Source of the DNA: an uncultured Clostridia bacterium
GTDB lineage: Bacteria > Bacillota > Clostridia > Oscillospirales > Ruminococcaceae
Assembly (NCBI GenBank): GCA_947589035.1
Contig: CANPYZ010000026.1
Location: 1-39,715, forward strand
Length of the DNA: 39,715 nt
Reading direction: 5' to 3'
How positions within the stretch are numbered: position 1 is the stretch's first letter; each line of letters begins with the position of its first letter. A model generated the notes under the pieces. It ran no database searches, was not told the origin of the DNA, and saw only the letters and a program-made list of their open reading frames with translations. The position numbers were made by a program, and so were the translations under genes. This document shows positions 1 through 7,778 of the stretch, one piece after another.

Positions 1-2
1 CC

Positions 3-644
3 GGTGAAAATAAGCCTGCCTTTTCTGATGTTCTCGCCGACAGCGAAAACATGATATTTCGTTTCCTGATGATCGCCATAGGAGCATATGTCGCAAGTGG
101 TCTGATCGCAGGCATTTTCAGCGGAGATGACCGCAAACTTTATGCGTATTTCACGGTAAGCACGCCGCAGGGGGTAAGGGGGAGTCTGTATGACAAGTAT
201 GTCTTAGCCTTTGCGATGAACGGGCTGTTCATGGTAAGTTCCATATTTGCCGGCAGCATTTATGATACGCTGTACTATGTGTTAACAGGAGTGGAAAACA
301 CACGTCTCGACACGCTTTACCTTGTCATCTTTTTCCTGCTGCTGGTAATATGCGCATGGGATATCCCCTTTATGATCCGTTTCGGGCAGAAAAAGGGCAG
401 CTATATCAAGACAGCACTGATGCTCGGCATCTCAACGATACTGGTAGTTGCATTTGACTATCTGCCTGATCCTATCAAAGATGAACTTATGAAGTTATTT
501 TCCGCAGTAATGGGTGGAGAGATCAGTGACAATAGGATGCTCGGCATCAGTTTTGTTCCGGCTCTGTGTGTGGCGGCATATTATCTGTCCTACAGATCAT
601 CGTGCAAACTTTTCAGGAAAGGGGTGGACGGCTATGACAAATAA
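3..644 (+). CDS. ABC-2 type transporter permease, 5' end outside the window
   Basis: The frame is open from the first bases of the window, so the start lies upstream; the first visible ATG is at 51. The visible part has about five hydrophobic segments separated by short charged loops and a basic C-terminus, as expected for the membrane subunit of an ABC-2 type exporter of the bacteriocin, drug or lantibiotic-immunity kind. I infer the family from the pattern of segments, not from a diagnostic motif; the ATPase partner would be upstream. The last codons overlap the start of the CPBP protease gene by 11 bases, so the two are probably translated together. Word usage here is unlike the DNA after 3 kb: CCGGAA/TTCCGG words are nearly absent, which supports an accessory origin. 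Confidence 0.6.
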   Translation, partial: GENKPAFSDVLADSENMIFRFLMIAIGAYVASGLIAGIFSGDDRKLYAYFTVSTPQGVRGSLYDKYVLAFAMNGLFMVSSIFAGSIYDTLYYVLTGVENTRLDTLYLVIFFLLLVICAWDIPFMIRFGQKKGSYIKTALMLGISTILVVAFDYLPDPIKDELMKLFSAVMGGEISDNRMLGISFVPALCVAAYYLSYRSSCKLFRKGVDGYDK

Positions 645-1518
645 CATAGACAAAAAGCTCGAACGCAAACGGCTGTTGATCTTTCTGTTCTTTGCATTTG
701 CTCTTAGCTGGATACCTGCGATCCTATTCAACAAGGTCTTTGGCTATCATGATTGGTTTGAAACGAACAAATATCCTGTGCTGTTCTGGTTCGTGGGCTA
801 TGGTCCAGCGCTTGCGAATGTCATCACACGAAAGCTCACGCACGAGGGATGGCATGACAGTATGCTGCACTTACGGCTGAAAGGCAATATCAAGTATTAT
901 ATTATCGCTGTGCTGTTTGTAAGTATCGCAAGTCTTCCCACAGGAATTATGACGACCCTTGTCTGCGGCGGAGGAGATCTTTCGCAGCTTGGAACGTATT
1001 TTACGGCAAAGGAAATGATCGGTGCATTGCTGCTGATACTTACCACATCTCCGCTTATCGCATTCAATACATTCGGTGAGGAATTTGGCTGGCGTGGTTA
1101 TATGAACCAGAAAATGGAACCGCTTATCGGCACGACAGGCACTGTCATTGTGGGAGGTATCATTTGGGGCGTGTGGCACGCAGTGCTTACCGTAGAGGGA
1201 CACAATTTCGGCACGGACTATGCGGGATATCCGTGGCTGGGGATCCTTGCCATGAGCATTATGTGTACATTTGACGGTATCGTCCTCATGTGGCTGACAA
1301 AAAAGACCGGTTCGGTCTATCCGGCAGCGATCCTGCACGCTATGAACAATAACGGCGGCAAAATAACATCAAATATCTTTATGAGCGGCATTGATACTCA
1401 GACATTTCATGAAACGATAACGCAGTCGCTGATCTGTGAGATACCATTCTTCCTGTGCTGTACCGTGTTTTTGGTGTTGATGCTGCGGGAAAAAAGCAGA
1501 ATGCGCCGAACGGCATAG
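634..1518 (+). CDS. CPBP family intramembrane metalloprotease (CAAX protease/bacteriocin-immunity type)
   Basis: A 294-residue, multi-membrane-segment protein. The CPBP (Abi) motifs are visible: EEFGWRGY with E149, E150 and R154, a WGVWH motif with H182, and HAMNN with H235 and N239. These are the residues that bind the metal and catalyse peptide cleavage inside the membrane. In Firmicutes such proteins often give self-immunity to bacteriocins or mature peptide signals, which suits its place beside an ABC exporter. The ATG at 634 is chosen because it follows a purine-rich GGAAAGGGG site and overlaps the end of the permease gene; an in-frame ATG at 514 lies inside the upstream gene and would add an unrelated N-terminus. 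A hairpin terminator follows directly. Confidence 0.88.
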   Translation: MTNNIDKKLERKRLLIFLFFAFALSWIPAILFNKVFGYHDWFETNKYPVLFWFVGYGPALANVITRKLTHEGWHDSMLHLRLKGNIKYYIIAVLFVSIASLPTGIMTTLVCGGGDLSQLGTYFTAKEMIGALLLILTTSPLIAFNTFGEEFGWRGYMNQKMEPLIGTTGTVIVGGIIWGVWHAVLTVEGHNFGTDYAGYPWLGILAMSIMCTFDGIVLMWLTKKTGSVYPAAILHAMNNNGGKITSNIFMSGIDTQTFHETITQSLICEIPFFLCCTVFLVLMLREKSRMRRTA

Positions 1519-1524
1519 CAAACC

Positions 1525-1557
1525 AAACGCTCTCTGAATGTGCAGGGAGCGTTTTGC
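1525..1557 (+). terminator. Rho-independent terminator after the CPBP gene
   Basis: Inverted repeat AAACGCTCTCTG / CAGGGAGCGTTT with a six-base loop, followed by a short T-rich run. It closes the ABC-2/CPBP unit. Confidence 0.8.
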
Positions 1558-1670
1558 TGTTTCAGTGTATCATTTTCCACTGTCAAATTAAGTCAGAATT
1601 TGATATTAAATCATATTTATAATATTATGTGAAAAATTTTTTCTTTGATCTAAGGACTTCTTAATAATTT

Positions 1671-1689
1671 TGTGATATAATAGATCACA
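1671..1689 (+). promoter_or_regulatory. -10 box embedded in a dyad (possible operator) before the FtsX-type gene
   Basis: TATAAT at 1676-1681 sits inside TGTGAT-N7-ATCACA (1671-1689), a perfect 6+6 dyad. No good -35 is visible. A repressor bound here would cover the -10 element directly. The regulator is unknown. Confidence 0.45.
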
Positions 1690-1706
1690 GAAAGGAGCTG
1701 TCAGAA

Positions 1707-2261
1707 ATGTACAGAAGAATGATCCTGAAAGATCTGAAAAGAAAGAAGACGATGAACATCATATTACTTTTGTTTGTGATGTTGTCGGCAATGTTTACGG
1801 CAAGCGGTGTGAATAACATAATGGCTTTAGAGGAAGGACTTGACTATTACTTTGAAAAGGCAGGAATGGCGGATTACTATATTTTGTCGCATAAAAACAA
1901 TGACAATGATTCCGTTGAGGAGTTACTCAAAAACAGCGAGAATACAAAGTCATACCGAAAAGATGATGTAATTTTTACATCAGAGGACAATTTTAAACGC
2001 AGCGGAAAAAAACTCATGGAATATTCGAGTGTTTCAATGGTGCAGTCGCTAAGCAGTTCTGATTTCAATTTTTTCGACAGTGACAACAAAATTGTCAAAG
2101 AAGTGGAAAGCGGAAAAATGTACATCGCAGGAGCAACTGCGGGAAAGTCAGATCTGCAGGTCGGAGACAAGTTTATTTTAAATATAGGCGAAATTGCTGT
2201 CTTCCTTCACACGGTTCAGCGTGGCATTGTCCACCGTGAATGTTGCAGACCAATAGCCTGA
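1707..2261 (+). pseudogene. Truncated FtsX-like ABC transporter permease (N-terminal fragment)
   Basis: The start has a good ribosome site (GAAAGGAGCTGTCAGAA before ATG). The N-terminus is basic, followed by one membrane segment at about residues 17-40 and an extracytoplasmic region ending in a K(S/T)DLQVGDKF-type beta-rich stretch, as in the first domain of FtsX/MacB-type permeases, which usually have several hundred residues and three or more further membrane segments. The recognisable part ends near base 2190 (about residue 162). The last 20 or so codons read antisense through DNA that looks coding on the minus strand. The gene is therefore cut by a recombination or insertion event rather than by a point mutation, and should not give a functional permease. 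Confidence 0.65.
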
Positions 2262-2374
2262 CAACTTATTTTAGTTGACCGCACAAAACAATTACTCAGG
2301 ACAGCGTAACCGCCCGACTTATGTACACGACAGATTGTATCAGAAACAGTCTTTTTGATAAATTTTTTATCCAT
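2216..2374 (-). pseudogene. Fragment resembling the N-terminus of a mobile-element replication initiator/replisome organiser
   Basis: This 52-codon minus-strand frame starts at an ATG preceded by GATGAGGTGAACAAA. It contains a Y-A-V-L-S-N followed by V-R and I-S-x-x-A-x-G-L pattern, which resembles the opening helix-turn-helix region of RepA_N/DUF6017-type replication proteins of plasmids and integrative elements (typically YxVxSNxxLRDxxLSLKAKGL). Soon after this match the sequence shifts to unrelated residues and stops; another minus-strand frame continues for about 25 codons to a stop near 2182. I read it as the stump of a replication gene fused to other element debris. The family call rests on one short motif. 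Confidence 0.35.
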
Positions 2375-2387
2375 TTTGTTCACCTCA

Positions 2388-2660
2388 TCAGTATATAAAT
2401 TCCATATTTGCTATTCGTAATTTGTTTATCCCATAAACGCAACCATAAGGTTTTTCAATTTCAAAAAAACCTCTTTTTGTTAATTCATTTACAGCAGTTT
2501 TGATTTCCTCGTCTGAAAAATCAGACAGAACATTTACTTGAACAATTTCGTCAATTGTAGAATAATCGCATTCTTTTTCGTTCATCATCATGTGCAGAAT
2601 AGTCATCTGTTCCTCTGAAAATCTCAGATTCGGTACACCAATCGCACTTGGATTCGGCAT
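2388..2660 (-). CDS. Small hypothetical protein, winged-helix-like, probably from a mobile element
   Basis: A 90-residue protein with an excellent AAGGAGGTCTTTCT site just before the ATG, so it is probably expressed. I do not recognise the family. Composition and predicted helix pattern (helical start, then an acidic stretch, then an NELTKRGFFEIEKP segment) look like a small winged-helix module in which the last part forms the wing. Its stop is 13 bases upstream of the replication-gene fragment on the same strand, so the two were probably an operon of a plasmid or integrative element of which only this piece survives. Confidence 0.5.
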   Translation of the reverse strand: MPNPSAIGVPNLRFSEEQMTILHMMMNEKECDYSTIDEIVQVNVLSDFSDEEIKTAVNELTKRGFFEIEKPYGCVYGINKLRIANMEFIY

Positions 2661-3121
2661 AGAAAGACCTCCTTGTTGGCTCAGGAAAATATTTTTTTAT
2701 TTCTTTTGCATAGATAAATCAGTATTTCATTCAGGGCATAAAAATAGCGGACAGTGCTTCTTGATATGAAATACAGTCCGCTATGGGTTATTCAATTTGT
2801 CAACAGACTTCTGCCGATTTGGGCTTATTTTGGTTATCTACCAGTTTTCTACCAACTTTTTCTTCCGTTGGTGTCTACCAATTGTCTACCAAATTTCTAC
2901 CAGATTTCTTAAAATTTGTGATTTTTGAGAACAACGGAAACTCGCTGATTTCCTCATTTCTACCAACTTAAACAGCGATTCTACGCCAATTTGGCAACAT
3001 TTTATGATACTTGGTGATAAATGGTGGTAAAGTGGCTTAGTTTTAGCATAAAATTCAGGATTAGTCAATACAAATTTCATGAAATTTACACAGAAAAACA
3101 TTTTTGGTAAAAGAAAGTTGC
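2661..3121. other. Gene-poor stretch with clustered CTACCA words
   Basis: No convincing gene is present. Between 2838 and 2966 the word CTACCA occurs six times, mostly as TCTACCA(A/G), several at 11-13-base spacing. The open frames crossing the stretch lack ribosome sites. The spacing resembles small iterons or repeated protein-binding sites left by the element whose remnants lie at 2.2-2.7 kb, but I cannot name it. Confidence 0.4.
2744..2784 (-). terminator. Probable minus-strand terminator hairpin
   Basis: ATAGCGGAC (2744-2752) pairs with GTCCGCTAT (2776-2784). Reading the minus strand, the stem is followed by TTTTTATG. No intact minus-strand gene lies upstream, so it may close a gene that has been lost. 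Confidence 0.45.
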
Positions 3122-3150
3122 TTGACAATCAAGAAAAAGTATGCTATACT
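3122..3150 (+). promoter_or_regulatory. Sigma-A promoter for the dockerin/C39 gene
   Basis: TTGACA (3122-3127), 17-base spacer, TATACT (3145-3150), with TGC immediately before the -10 box. Confidence 0.85.
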
Positions 3151-3191
3151 GAATGTAAACTTTAAAATCAGACAGAAAGAGAAGGGCGTTA

Positions 3192-4505
3192 ATGAAGAAA
3201 AAGCTGCTTGCTTTAGCGTTAAGCATGGTGAATATATGGTCTTTTTTAGTTCCGGTGTCCGTATTTGCGGAAGAAGAAAAGGGCGATGTCAATCGGGACG
3301 GGAAATTCAATACAGAAGATGTTGTGTTATTGCAGAACTGGCTTTCCGGAATGGAGGGGGCGACACTTCCGGAATGGGAAAACGCAGATTTTGATGAAAA
3401 TGCACAAATTAATATATTTGATTTATGCTTAATGAAGAAAAAGTTATTAGAAAAAGGGTATTCTTTAGCGTATCAGGCAGTTACTGACCAGATTTACGCA
3501 GGGAACAAAGAAAAAATTGATACTGATGAAAACCATTCTGTCATGATTTATTCTACAGAAGAATTGAAAAACTATCTTTCAGCATTTTTTGAAGAAAAAA
3601 TTGTCGGGAAATTTCTGGAAATTTACGATGAACATTATTTTGAAGAACAGGGCTTGTTATTGAATGTATTCTGGCAAAATTCCGGAACAATGCCATTGCT
3701 GCATGTGAATGACGTGACACGTTCTTTAGGAAATGTTCAGATTATAGCAGAATGGGAAAATGCAGATTCTGCGGAACTGAACGGGGAAGAATCTGCTTTA
3801 TTGGTGCAGGTAAGCTTGCCGAAAAAGATTATTCAGCAAAATTCCATAGAATGGAAAATTTTACAAGATGCGCCGGAAATTCGTGTTCCTGATGCGTATC
3901 AGATAGAAGTGAAAAATATTTTACAAAATCCGGAATTGCCAACAGGCTGTGAAACAGTAGCTTTAACGATTTTGTTAAATTATTTAGGCTGTCCGGTGAA
4001 TAAATTGACTTTAGCAAGGGATTATTTGCCGAAAATGGAATTTTACTGGAGAAACGGGATATTATACGGGGCAGATTTCCGGACAACTTTTGCAGGAAAT
4101 CCGGAAAATTCCTATTCTTACGGGTGTTATGCGCCGTGTATTACTACAACGGCGAATGAATATTTTCGGGATAATGCCATTAATGGACAAGCTTTTGATA
4201 TTACAGGAACAGATTTTGACACTTTACTGAAAGAATACATTGCGCAGGATATTCCGGTGTTAATATGGATTACAAGCCAAAATTTGCACGAAACGAAATT
4301 AACTTCCATATGGACAACACCGGAAGGGAATCAGGTGCAATGGGTCGCTTATGAACATTGTGTTGTTTTAACAGGATATGACCATGACCAGCAATTAATT
4401 TATGTTTCTGACCCGTTGACGGGAAATGTAGCCTATGATGAGGGAAAACTCCGTCAGAGATATATTGACCTCGGACAGCAGGCAGTTTACATAAACATGC
4501 AATAA
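3192..4505 (+). CDS. Secreted N-terminal dockerin plus C39-like cysteine peptidase
   Basis: A 437-residue exported protein. Residues 1-26 form a signal peptide ending VFA. Residues about 30-90 are a type I dockerin: a calcium-loop repeat GDVNRDGKFNTEDVVLLQ, a linker, then a second weaker repeat beginning ADFDENAQINIFD. The C-terminal part (about 235-437) matches the Peptidase_C39_2 fold: C253 in PTGCET, H389 in EHCVVLTGYD and D407 in VSDPL make a plausible catalytic triad. Dockerins bind cohesins of cellulosomal scaffoldins, so the peptidase domain would be displayed on such a complex. An N-terminal dockerin is less common than a C-terminal one. The substrate is unknown. aroC starts 31 bases after the stop with no terminator between, so read-through is likely. 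The RBS is AGAAGGGCG. Confidence 0.85.
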   Translation: MKKKLLALALSMVNIWSFLVPVSVFAEEEKGDVNRDGKFNTEDVVLLQNWLSGMEGATLPEWENADFDENAQINIFDLCLMKKKLLEKGYSLAYQAVTDQIYAGNKEKIDTDENHSVMIYSTEELKNYLSAFFEEKIVGKFLEIYDEHYFEEQGLLLNVFWQNSGTMPLLHVNDVTRSLGNVQIIAEWENADSAELNGEESALLVQVSLPKKIIQQNSIEWKILQDAPEIRVPDAYQIEVKNILQNPELPTGCETVALTILLNYLGCPVNKLTLARDYLPKMEFYWRNGILYGADFRTTFAGNPENSYSYGCYAPCITTTANEYFRDNAINGQAFDITGTDFDTLLKEYIAQDIPVLIWITSQNLHETKLTSIWTTPEGNQVQWVAYEHCVVLTGYDHDQQLIYVSDPLTGNVAYDEGKLRQRYIDLGQQAVYINMQ

Positions 4506-4536
4506 TATGAAAATATGAAAAAGGACTGATATACTC

Positions 4537-5625
4537 ATGAAAAATACATTCGGACAAAATATTTCCGTGACGATTTACGGAGAAAGCCACGGTGAAGCAA
4601 TTGGTGTAGTATTGGACGGATTTGCGCCGGGAATTTCCGTGGAAGAAGAGTTCATTCAGGCGCAGTTGACGTTAAGAAGACCTTCCGGAAGAATTTCCAC
4701 AGCCCGACAGGAACCCGACCCATTTCAAATTGTCAGCGGAGTATTCGAAGGGAAAACCACCGGCACGCCGATTTGCATTATGATTCCGAACACGCAGACC
4801 AGAAGTAAAGATTATTCCGCTACTCGACCGCTTGCCCGTCCAGGTCATGCAGATTATACCGCTTACTGTAAATATCACGGATTTGAAGATTTTCGTGGCG
4901 GAGGGCATTTCAGCGGAAGAATTACAGCCGGATTAGTTGCCGGAGGGGCAATTGCTCTTTCCGCCTTAAGGAAGAAAAATATTCTGATTGGTACACATAT
5001 TTTATCTTGCGGAGGAATTGAAGACAGAAATTTTCGGAATCTTGAAAATGATTTACAAGAACTGAATCAGAAAACTTTTGCCGTATTAGATGAAGAAAAA
5101 GCCGAACAAATGCAGGAAAAAATCCGCCAGACAGCGGAACAGAAAGACAGTATCGGCGGAATTTTAGAAACGGCAGTATGCCATTTACCGGAAGGAATAG
5201 GCGAACCGTGGTTTGATACTATAGAAGGCGTATTAAGTCATGCATTATTCAGCATACCCGCCGTGAAAGGTGTGCAATTCGGTAATGCGTTTTCTTTAGT
5301 GAACGGAACGGGAAGCAATTATAATGATGCTTTTCGAATGGAAAACGGGAAAATTATTACGGAAACGAATCATAATGCCGGAATCAATGGAGGAATTACG
5401 AACGGAATGCCAATCATTTTCCAGTGTGCAGTAAAACCGACACCGTCTATTTATCAAGAACAGAATACAGTCAATTTCTTTGAAAAAGAAAATGCCGTTC
5501 TGGAAATTAAAGGCAGACATGACCCGGCAATTATTCACCGTGCGAGGGTAGTTGTGGACAGTGTGACAGCGTTAGTATTCTGTGATATTTTAGCAGGAAG
5601 ATTCGGAACGGACTGGCTTGCATAA
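4537..5625 (+). CDS. aroC: Chorismate synthase
   Basis: A 362-residue protein of normal family length. It converts 5-enolpyruvylshikimate-3-phosphate to chorismate, the last common step of aromatic amino-acid synthesis, using reduced FMN. Visible signatures are GESHGEAIG near residue 15, LTLRRPSGRIST, RPGHADYTAY, the glycine-rich GGGHFSGRITAGLVAGGA and GRHDPAI near the end. The start follows AAAAAGGA. No other shikimate gene is nearby, so aroC stands outside a dedicated operon and may be co-transcribed with the peptidase gene before it. A hairpin lies just after the stop, but its T-run serves the convergent mnmA gene. Confidence 0.97.
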   Translation: MKNTFGQNISVTIYGESHGEAIGVVLDGFAPGISVEEEFIQAQLTLRRPSGRISTARQEPDPFQIVSGVFEGKTTGTPICIMIPNTQTRSKDYSATRPLARPGHADYTAYCKYHGFEDFRGGGHFSGRITAGLVAGGAIALSALRKKNILIGTHILSCGGIEDRNFRNLENDLQELNQKTFAVLDEEKAEQMQEKIRQTAEQKDSIGGILETAVCHLPEGIGEPWFDTIEGVLSHALFSIPAVKGVQFGNAFSLVNGTGSNYNDAFRMENGKIITETNHNAGINGGITNGMPIIFQCAVKPTPSIYQEQNTVNFFEKENAVLEIKGRHDPAIIHRARVVVDSVTALVFCDILAGRFGTDWLA

Positions 5626-5650
5626 AAAACCAGAGCCGAATGGACTCTGG
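5624..5650 (-). terminator. Terminator between convergent aroC and mnmA
   Basis: CCAGAGCC and GGACTCTGG form a hairpin (5630-5650). On the minus strand it is followed by TTTTTT, so it ends the nadA-mnmA transcript; it can also slow aroC transcripts. Confidence 0.75.
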
Positions 5651-5665
5651 TGTAAAATGATTGAA

Positions 5666-6739
5666 TTATTGAATAGTTCCTCCGCCAATGACAATATCCC
5701 CCTGATATAATACAACGGCTTGCCCTTTGGTGATAGCCCTTTGCGGCTGATGAAATTTAACATGTAAAATTCCGTCATCAGACTGCCACGCCGTGCAGGG
5801 CTGTTCGGGGTGTCGGTAGCGGATTTTTGCGGAACATTGCACCGGTTCGGAAAGAGTTTCCCTTGAAATTAAATTTACATCTTCCGCTGTTAAAGAATCG
5901 GAAAATAATTCTTCATTTTTTCCTAAAATGACTTGATTTGTTTCCGGAAGAATTTTCTGCACATAAAGCGGATACGCCGCCGAAATGCCTAAACCTTTTC
6001 TTTGACCGACTGTGTAATGAATAATTCCTCTGTGTTTTCCGAGAATATTTCCGTTCGTGCTGAGGAAATCCCCTTCAGGGTAAGTTTTTCCGGTAAAGCG
6101 TGTTAAAAATCCGGCATAGTCGCCGTCAGGAACGAAACAAATATCCTGACTATCTTTTTTATGGGCATTAACAAAACCGTTTTTCTGGGCAATTTCCCGA
6201 ATTTCTTCTTTCCGGTATGTACCTAACGGAAAACGCACATGGGCTAATTGTTCCTGAGTAAGGGAATATAATACATAACTCTGGTCTTTTCCGGCATCAA
6301 CGCCTTTTTTCAGGAAATATCTGCCGGAAGAACAATCAAATTCTATTCTTGCGTAATGCCCTGTAACAACATAATCGAATTGCATTTCCTGCGCACGGCG
6401 AATCATGACATCGAATTTCAGAAAACGATTGCAGTCAATGCAGGGGTTCGGCGTTGCGCCGTGTTCGTAGGCTTCTGAAAAGCGTTTCATGACAATTTCC
6501 CGAAACGAATCGGAAAAATTAAATACATAATGCAACATGCCAAGTTTACTGGAAATTAATTTTGCGTCCATGACATCATTTAAGGAACAGCAGGATTTTT
6601 CTTTTGAAATGCCAGCATCTTCATTATGAAATAATTGCATTGTTGCGCCAACGCATGAATAGCCGGCTTGCAGCATTAAAAACGCCGCCACGGAACTGTC
6701 CACGCCGCCACTCATGGCAATCATTGCTTTTTCCGCCAT
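5666..6739 (-). CDS. mnmA: tRNA-specific 2-thiouridylase MnmA
   Basis: A 357-residue cytoplasmic enzyme that adds sulfur to U34 of Lys, Glu and Gln tRNAs. The ATP-binding PP-loop SGGVDSS is at residues 10-16. The catalytic cysteines are C103 (NPCIDCNRFLKFD) and C200 (SQDICFVPDGDY), which form the persulfide pair. YTVGQRKGLG follows, then the C-terminal beta-barrel. The ATG lies one base after the nadA stop codon, and its ribosome site GGCGG is inside the nadA end, so translation is probably coupled. A cysteine desulfurase partner is not in the window. Confidence 0.96.
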   Translation of the reverse strand: MAEKAMIAMSGGVDSSVAAFLMLQAGYSCVGATMQLFHNEDAGISKEKSCCSLNDVMDAKLISSKLGMLHYVFNFSDSFREIVMKRFSEAYEHGATPNPCIDCNRFLKFDVMIRRAQEMQFDYVVTGHYARIEFDCSSGRYFLKKGVDAGKDQSYVLYSLTQEQLAHVRFPLGTYRKEEIREIAQKNGFVNAHKKDSQDICFVPDGDYAGFLTRFTGKTYPEGDFLSTNGNILGKHRGIIHYTVGQRKGLGISAAYPLYVQKILPETNQVILGKNEELFSDSLTAEDVNLISRETLSEPVQCSAKIRYRHPEQPCTAWQSDDGILHVKFHQPQRAITKGQAVVLYQGDIVIGGGTIQ

Positions 6740-6740
6740 G

Positions 6741-7661
6741 TCAACCGCCTAACTGAATCATGTTGTCAATGCATTTTTTAGCGAGGTGAAGCGTTTCTTC
6801 ATCTAAGAAAATTTCTTCTCCGTCTTCACCGGTTAAATTTCTGTACACATCAACAAGGGTCATTGACTTCATATTCGGGCAAATGAGTTCTTTAGAAAGC
6901 GGATAAAAATATTTATCCGGGCAATCATATTGTAAATGTTCGGAAATGCTGATTTCCGTGCCAATGATAAATTCTTTTGCATCGGACTGTTCTGCATAAG
7001 CCATAATACCAGTAGTTGAACCGACATAATCCGCTTGTGCGGTTACTTCCGGAACGCATTCAGGATGAACTAAAACAAGTGCATTCGGGTGAAGACGTTT
7101 CATTTCCTGAACGGCTTGTGGACGAATGGAAGCATGAACAGGGCAGCCGCCTTGCAGAAGTTTAAATTCTTTTTCGGGAACTTGCCCAGCAACGAATGTG
7201 CCGAGGTTGCAGTCAGGAATAAATAAAATTTTATCTTGTTTGACTGCCTTAGCGATTTTCACCGCAGAAGAAGAAGTCACACAGACATCAGCAATTGTTT
7301 TCAGTTCAGCCGTAGTGTTAATATACGCCATGACGAGATAATCAGGGAATTGTTCTTTTACCTGAGTAATCAATTGCTTGTCCATTTGTTCAGCCATAGG
7401 ACAACCGGCGAGAGGATTAGCGAGAAGTACTTTTTTCTGTGGGGAAAGAATTTTGCAAGTTTCCGCCATAAACCGCACACCGCACATTAACACTGTCTGA
7501 TTGGGAACGTTTGCCGCCTGAACGCTTAACCCGTAGGAATCGCCGGTAAAATCAGCAATTTCACTGATTTCTCTGGCAACATAGCTATGAGCCAGAATGC
7601 AGACATCATTTTGTTTTTTGAGTTGCAGAATTTTCTGCTGTAAATCATATACATTCATCAT
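6741..7661 (-). CDS. nadA: Quinolinate synthase NadA
   Basis: A 306-residue [4Fe-4S] enzyme that condenses iminoaspartate with dihydroxyacetone phosphate to quinolinate in NAD synthesis. The three cluster cysteines expected from family spacing are C87 (LAGCPM), C173 (GGCPVHASI) and C261 (ICPNMKSMTL). ADFTGDSYGLS near residue 37, FMAET and STTGIM are further family motifs. There is an ATG ATG start; either is possible, and AAAGGCGG stands in front. nadB and nadC are not adjacent; instead the gene heads a two-gene unit with mnmA. A sigma-A promoter and a palindrome right after its -10 box suggest repression at the transcription start. Confidence 0.95.
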   Translation of the reverse strand: MMNVYDLQQKILQLKKQNDVCILAHSYVAREISEIADFTGDSYGLSVQAANVPNQTVLMCGVRFMAETCKILSPQKKVLLANPLAGCPMAEQMDKQLITQVKEQFPDYLVMAYINTTAELKTIADVCVTSSSAVKIAKAVKQDKILFIPDCNLGTFVAGQVPEKEFKLLQGGCPVHASIRPQAVQEMKRLHPNALVLVHPECVPEVTAQADYVGSTTGIMAYAEQSDAKEFIIGTEISISEHLQYDCPDKYFYPLSKELICPNMKSMTLVDVYRNLTGEDGEEIFLDEETLHLAKKCIDNMIQLGG

Positions 7662-7685
7662 CTTAACCGCCTTTGTTTTAAATGC

Positions 7686-7735
7686 ATAGCGTTTCGCTAT
7701 AAGTTTATTTTACTACAGAAAGGGCATTCTGTCAA
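7686..7735 (-). promoter_or_regulatory. nadA-mnmA promoter with adjacent palindrome
   Basis: On the minus strand TTGACA (7735-7730), 17-base spacer, TAAAAT (7712-7707). The palindrome ATAGCG-TTT-CGCTAT (7686-7700) begins six bases past the -10 box, covering the expected transcription start, which is a typical repressor position. Confidence 0.75.
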
Positions 7736-7778
7736 GAAGAAATTTCAGATTTTCAGAAAGAAGTGATTTACCATAGGC

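Noticed and set aside
871..1338. 155-codon minus-strand frame inside the CPBP gene
   Set aside because: No ribosome site, odd His/Cys-rich composition, and the plus strand has a complete, motif-bearing gene.
2783..3128. Overlapping frames on both strands in the CTACCA region
   Set aside because: No ribosome sites, low-complexity products driven by the repeated word, and no family match; kept only as a possible decayed gene.
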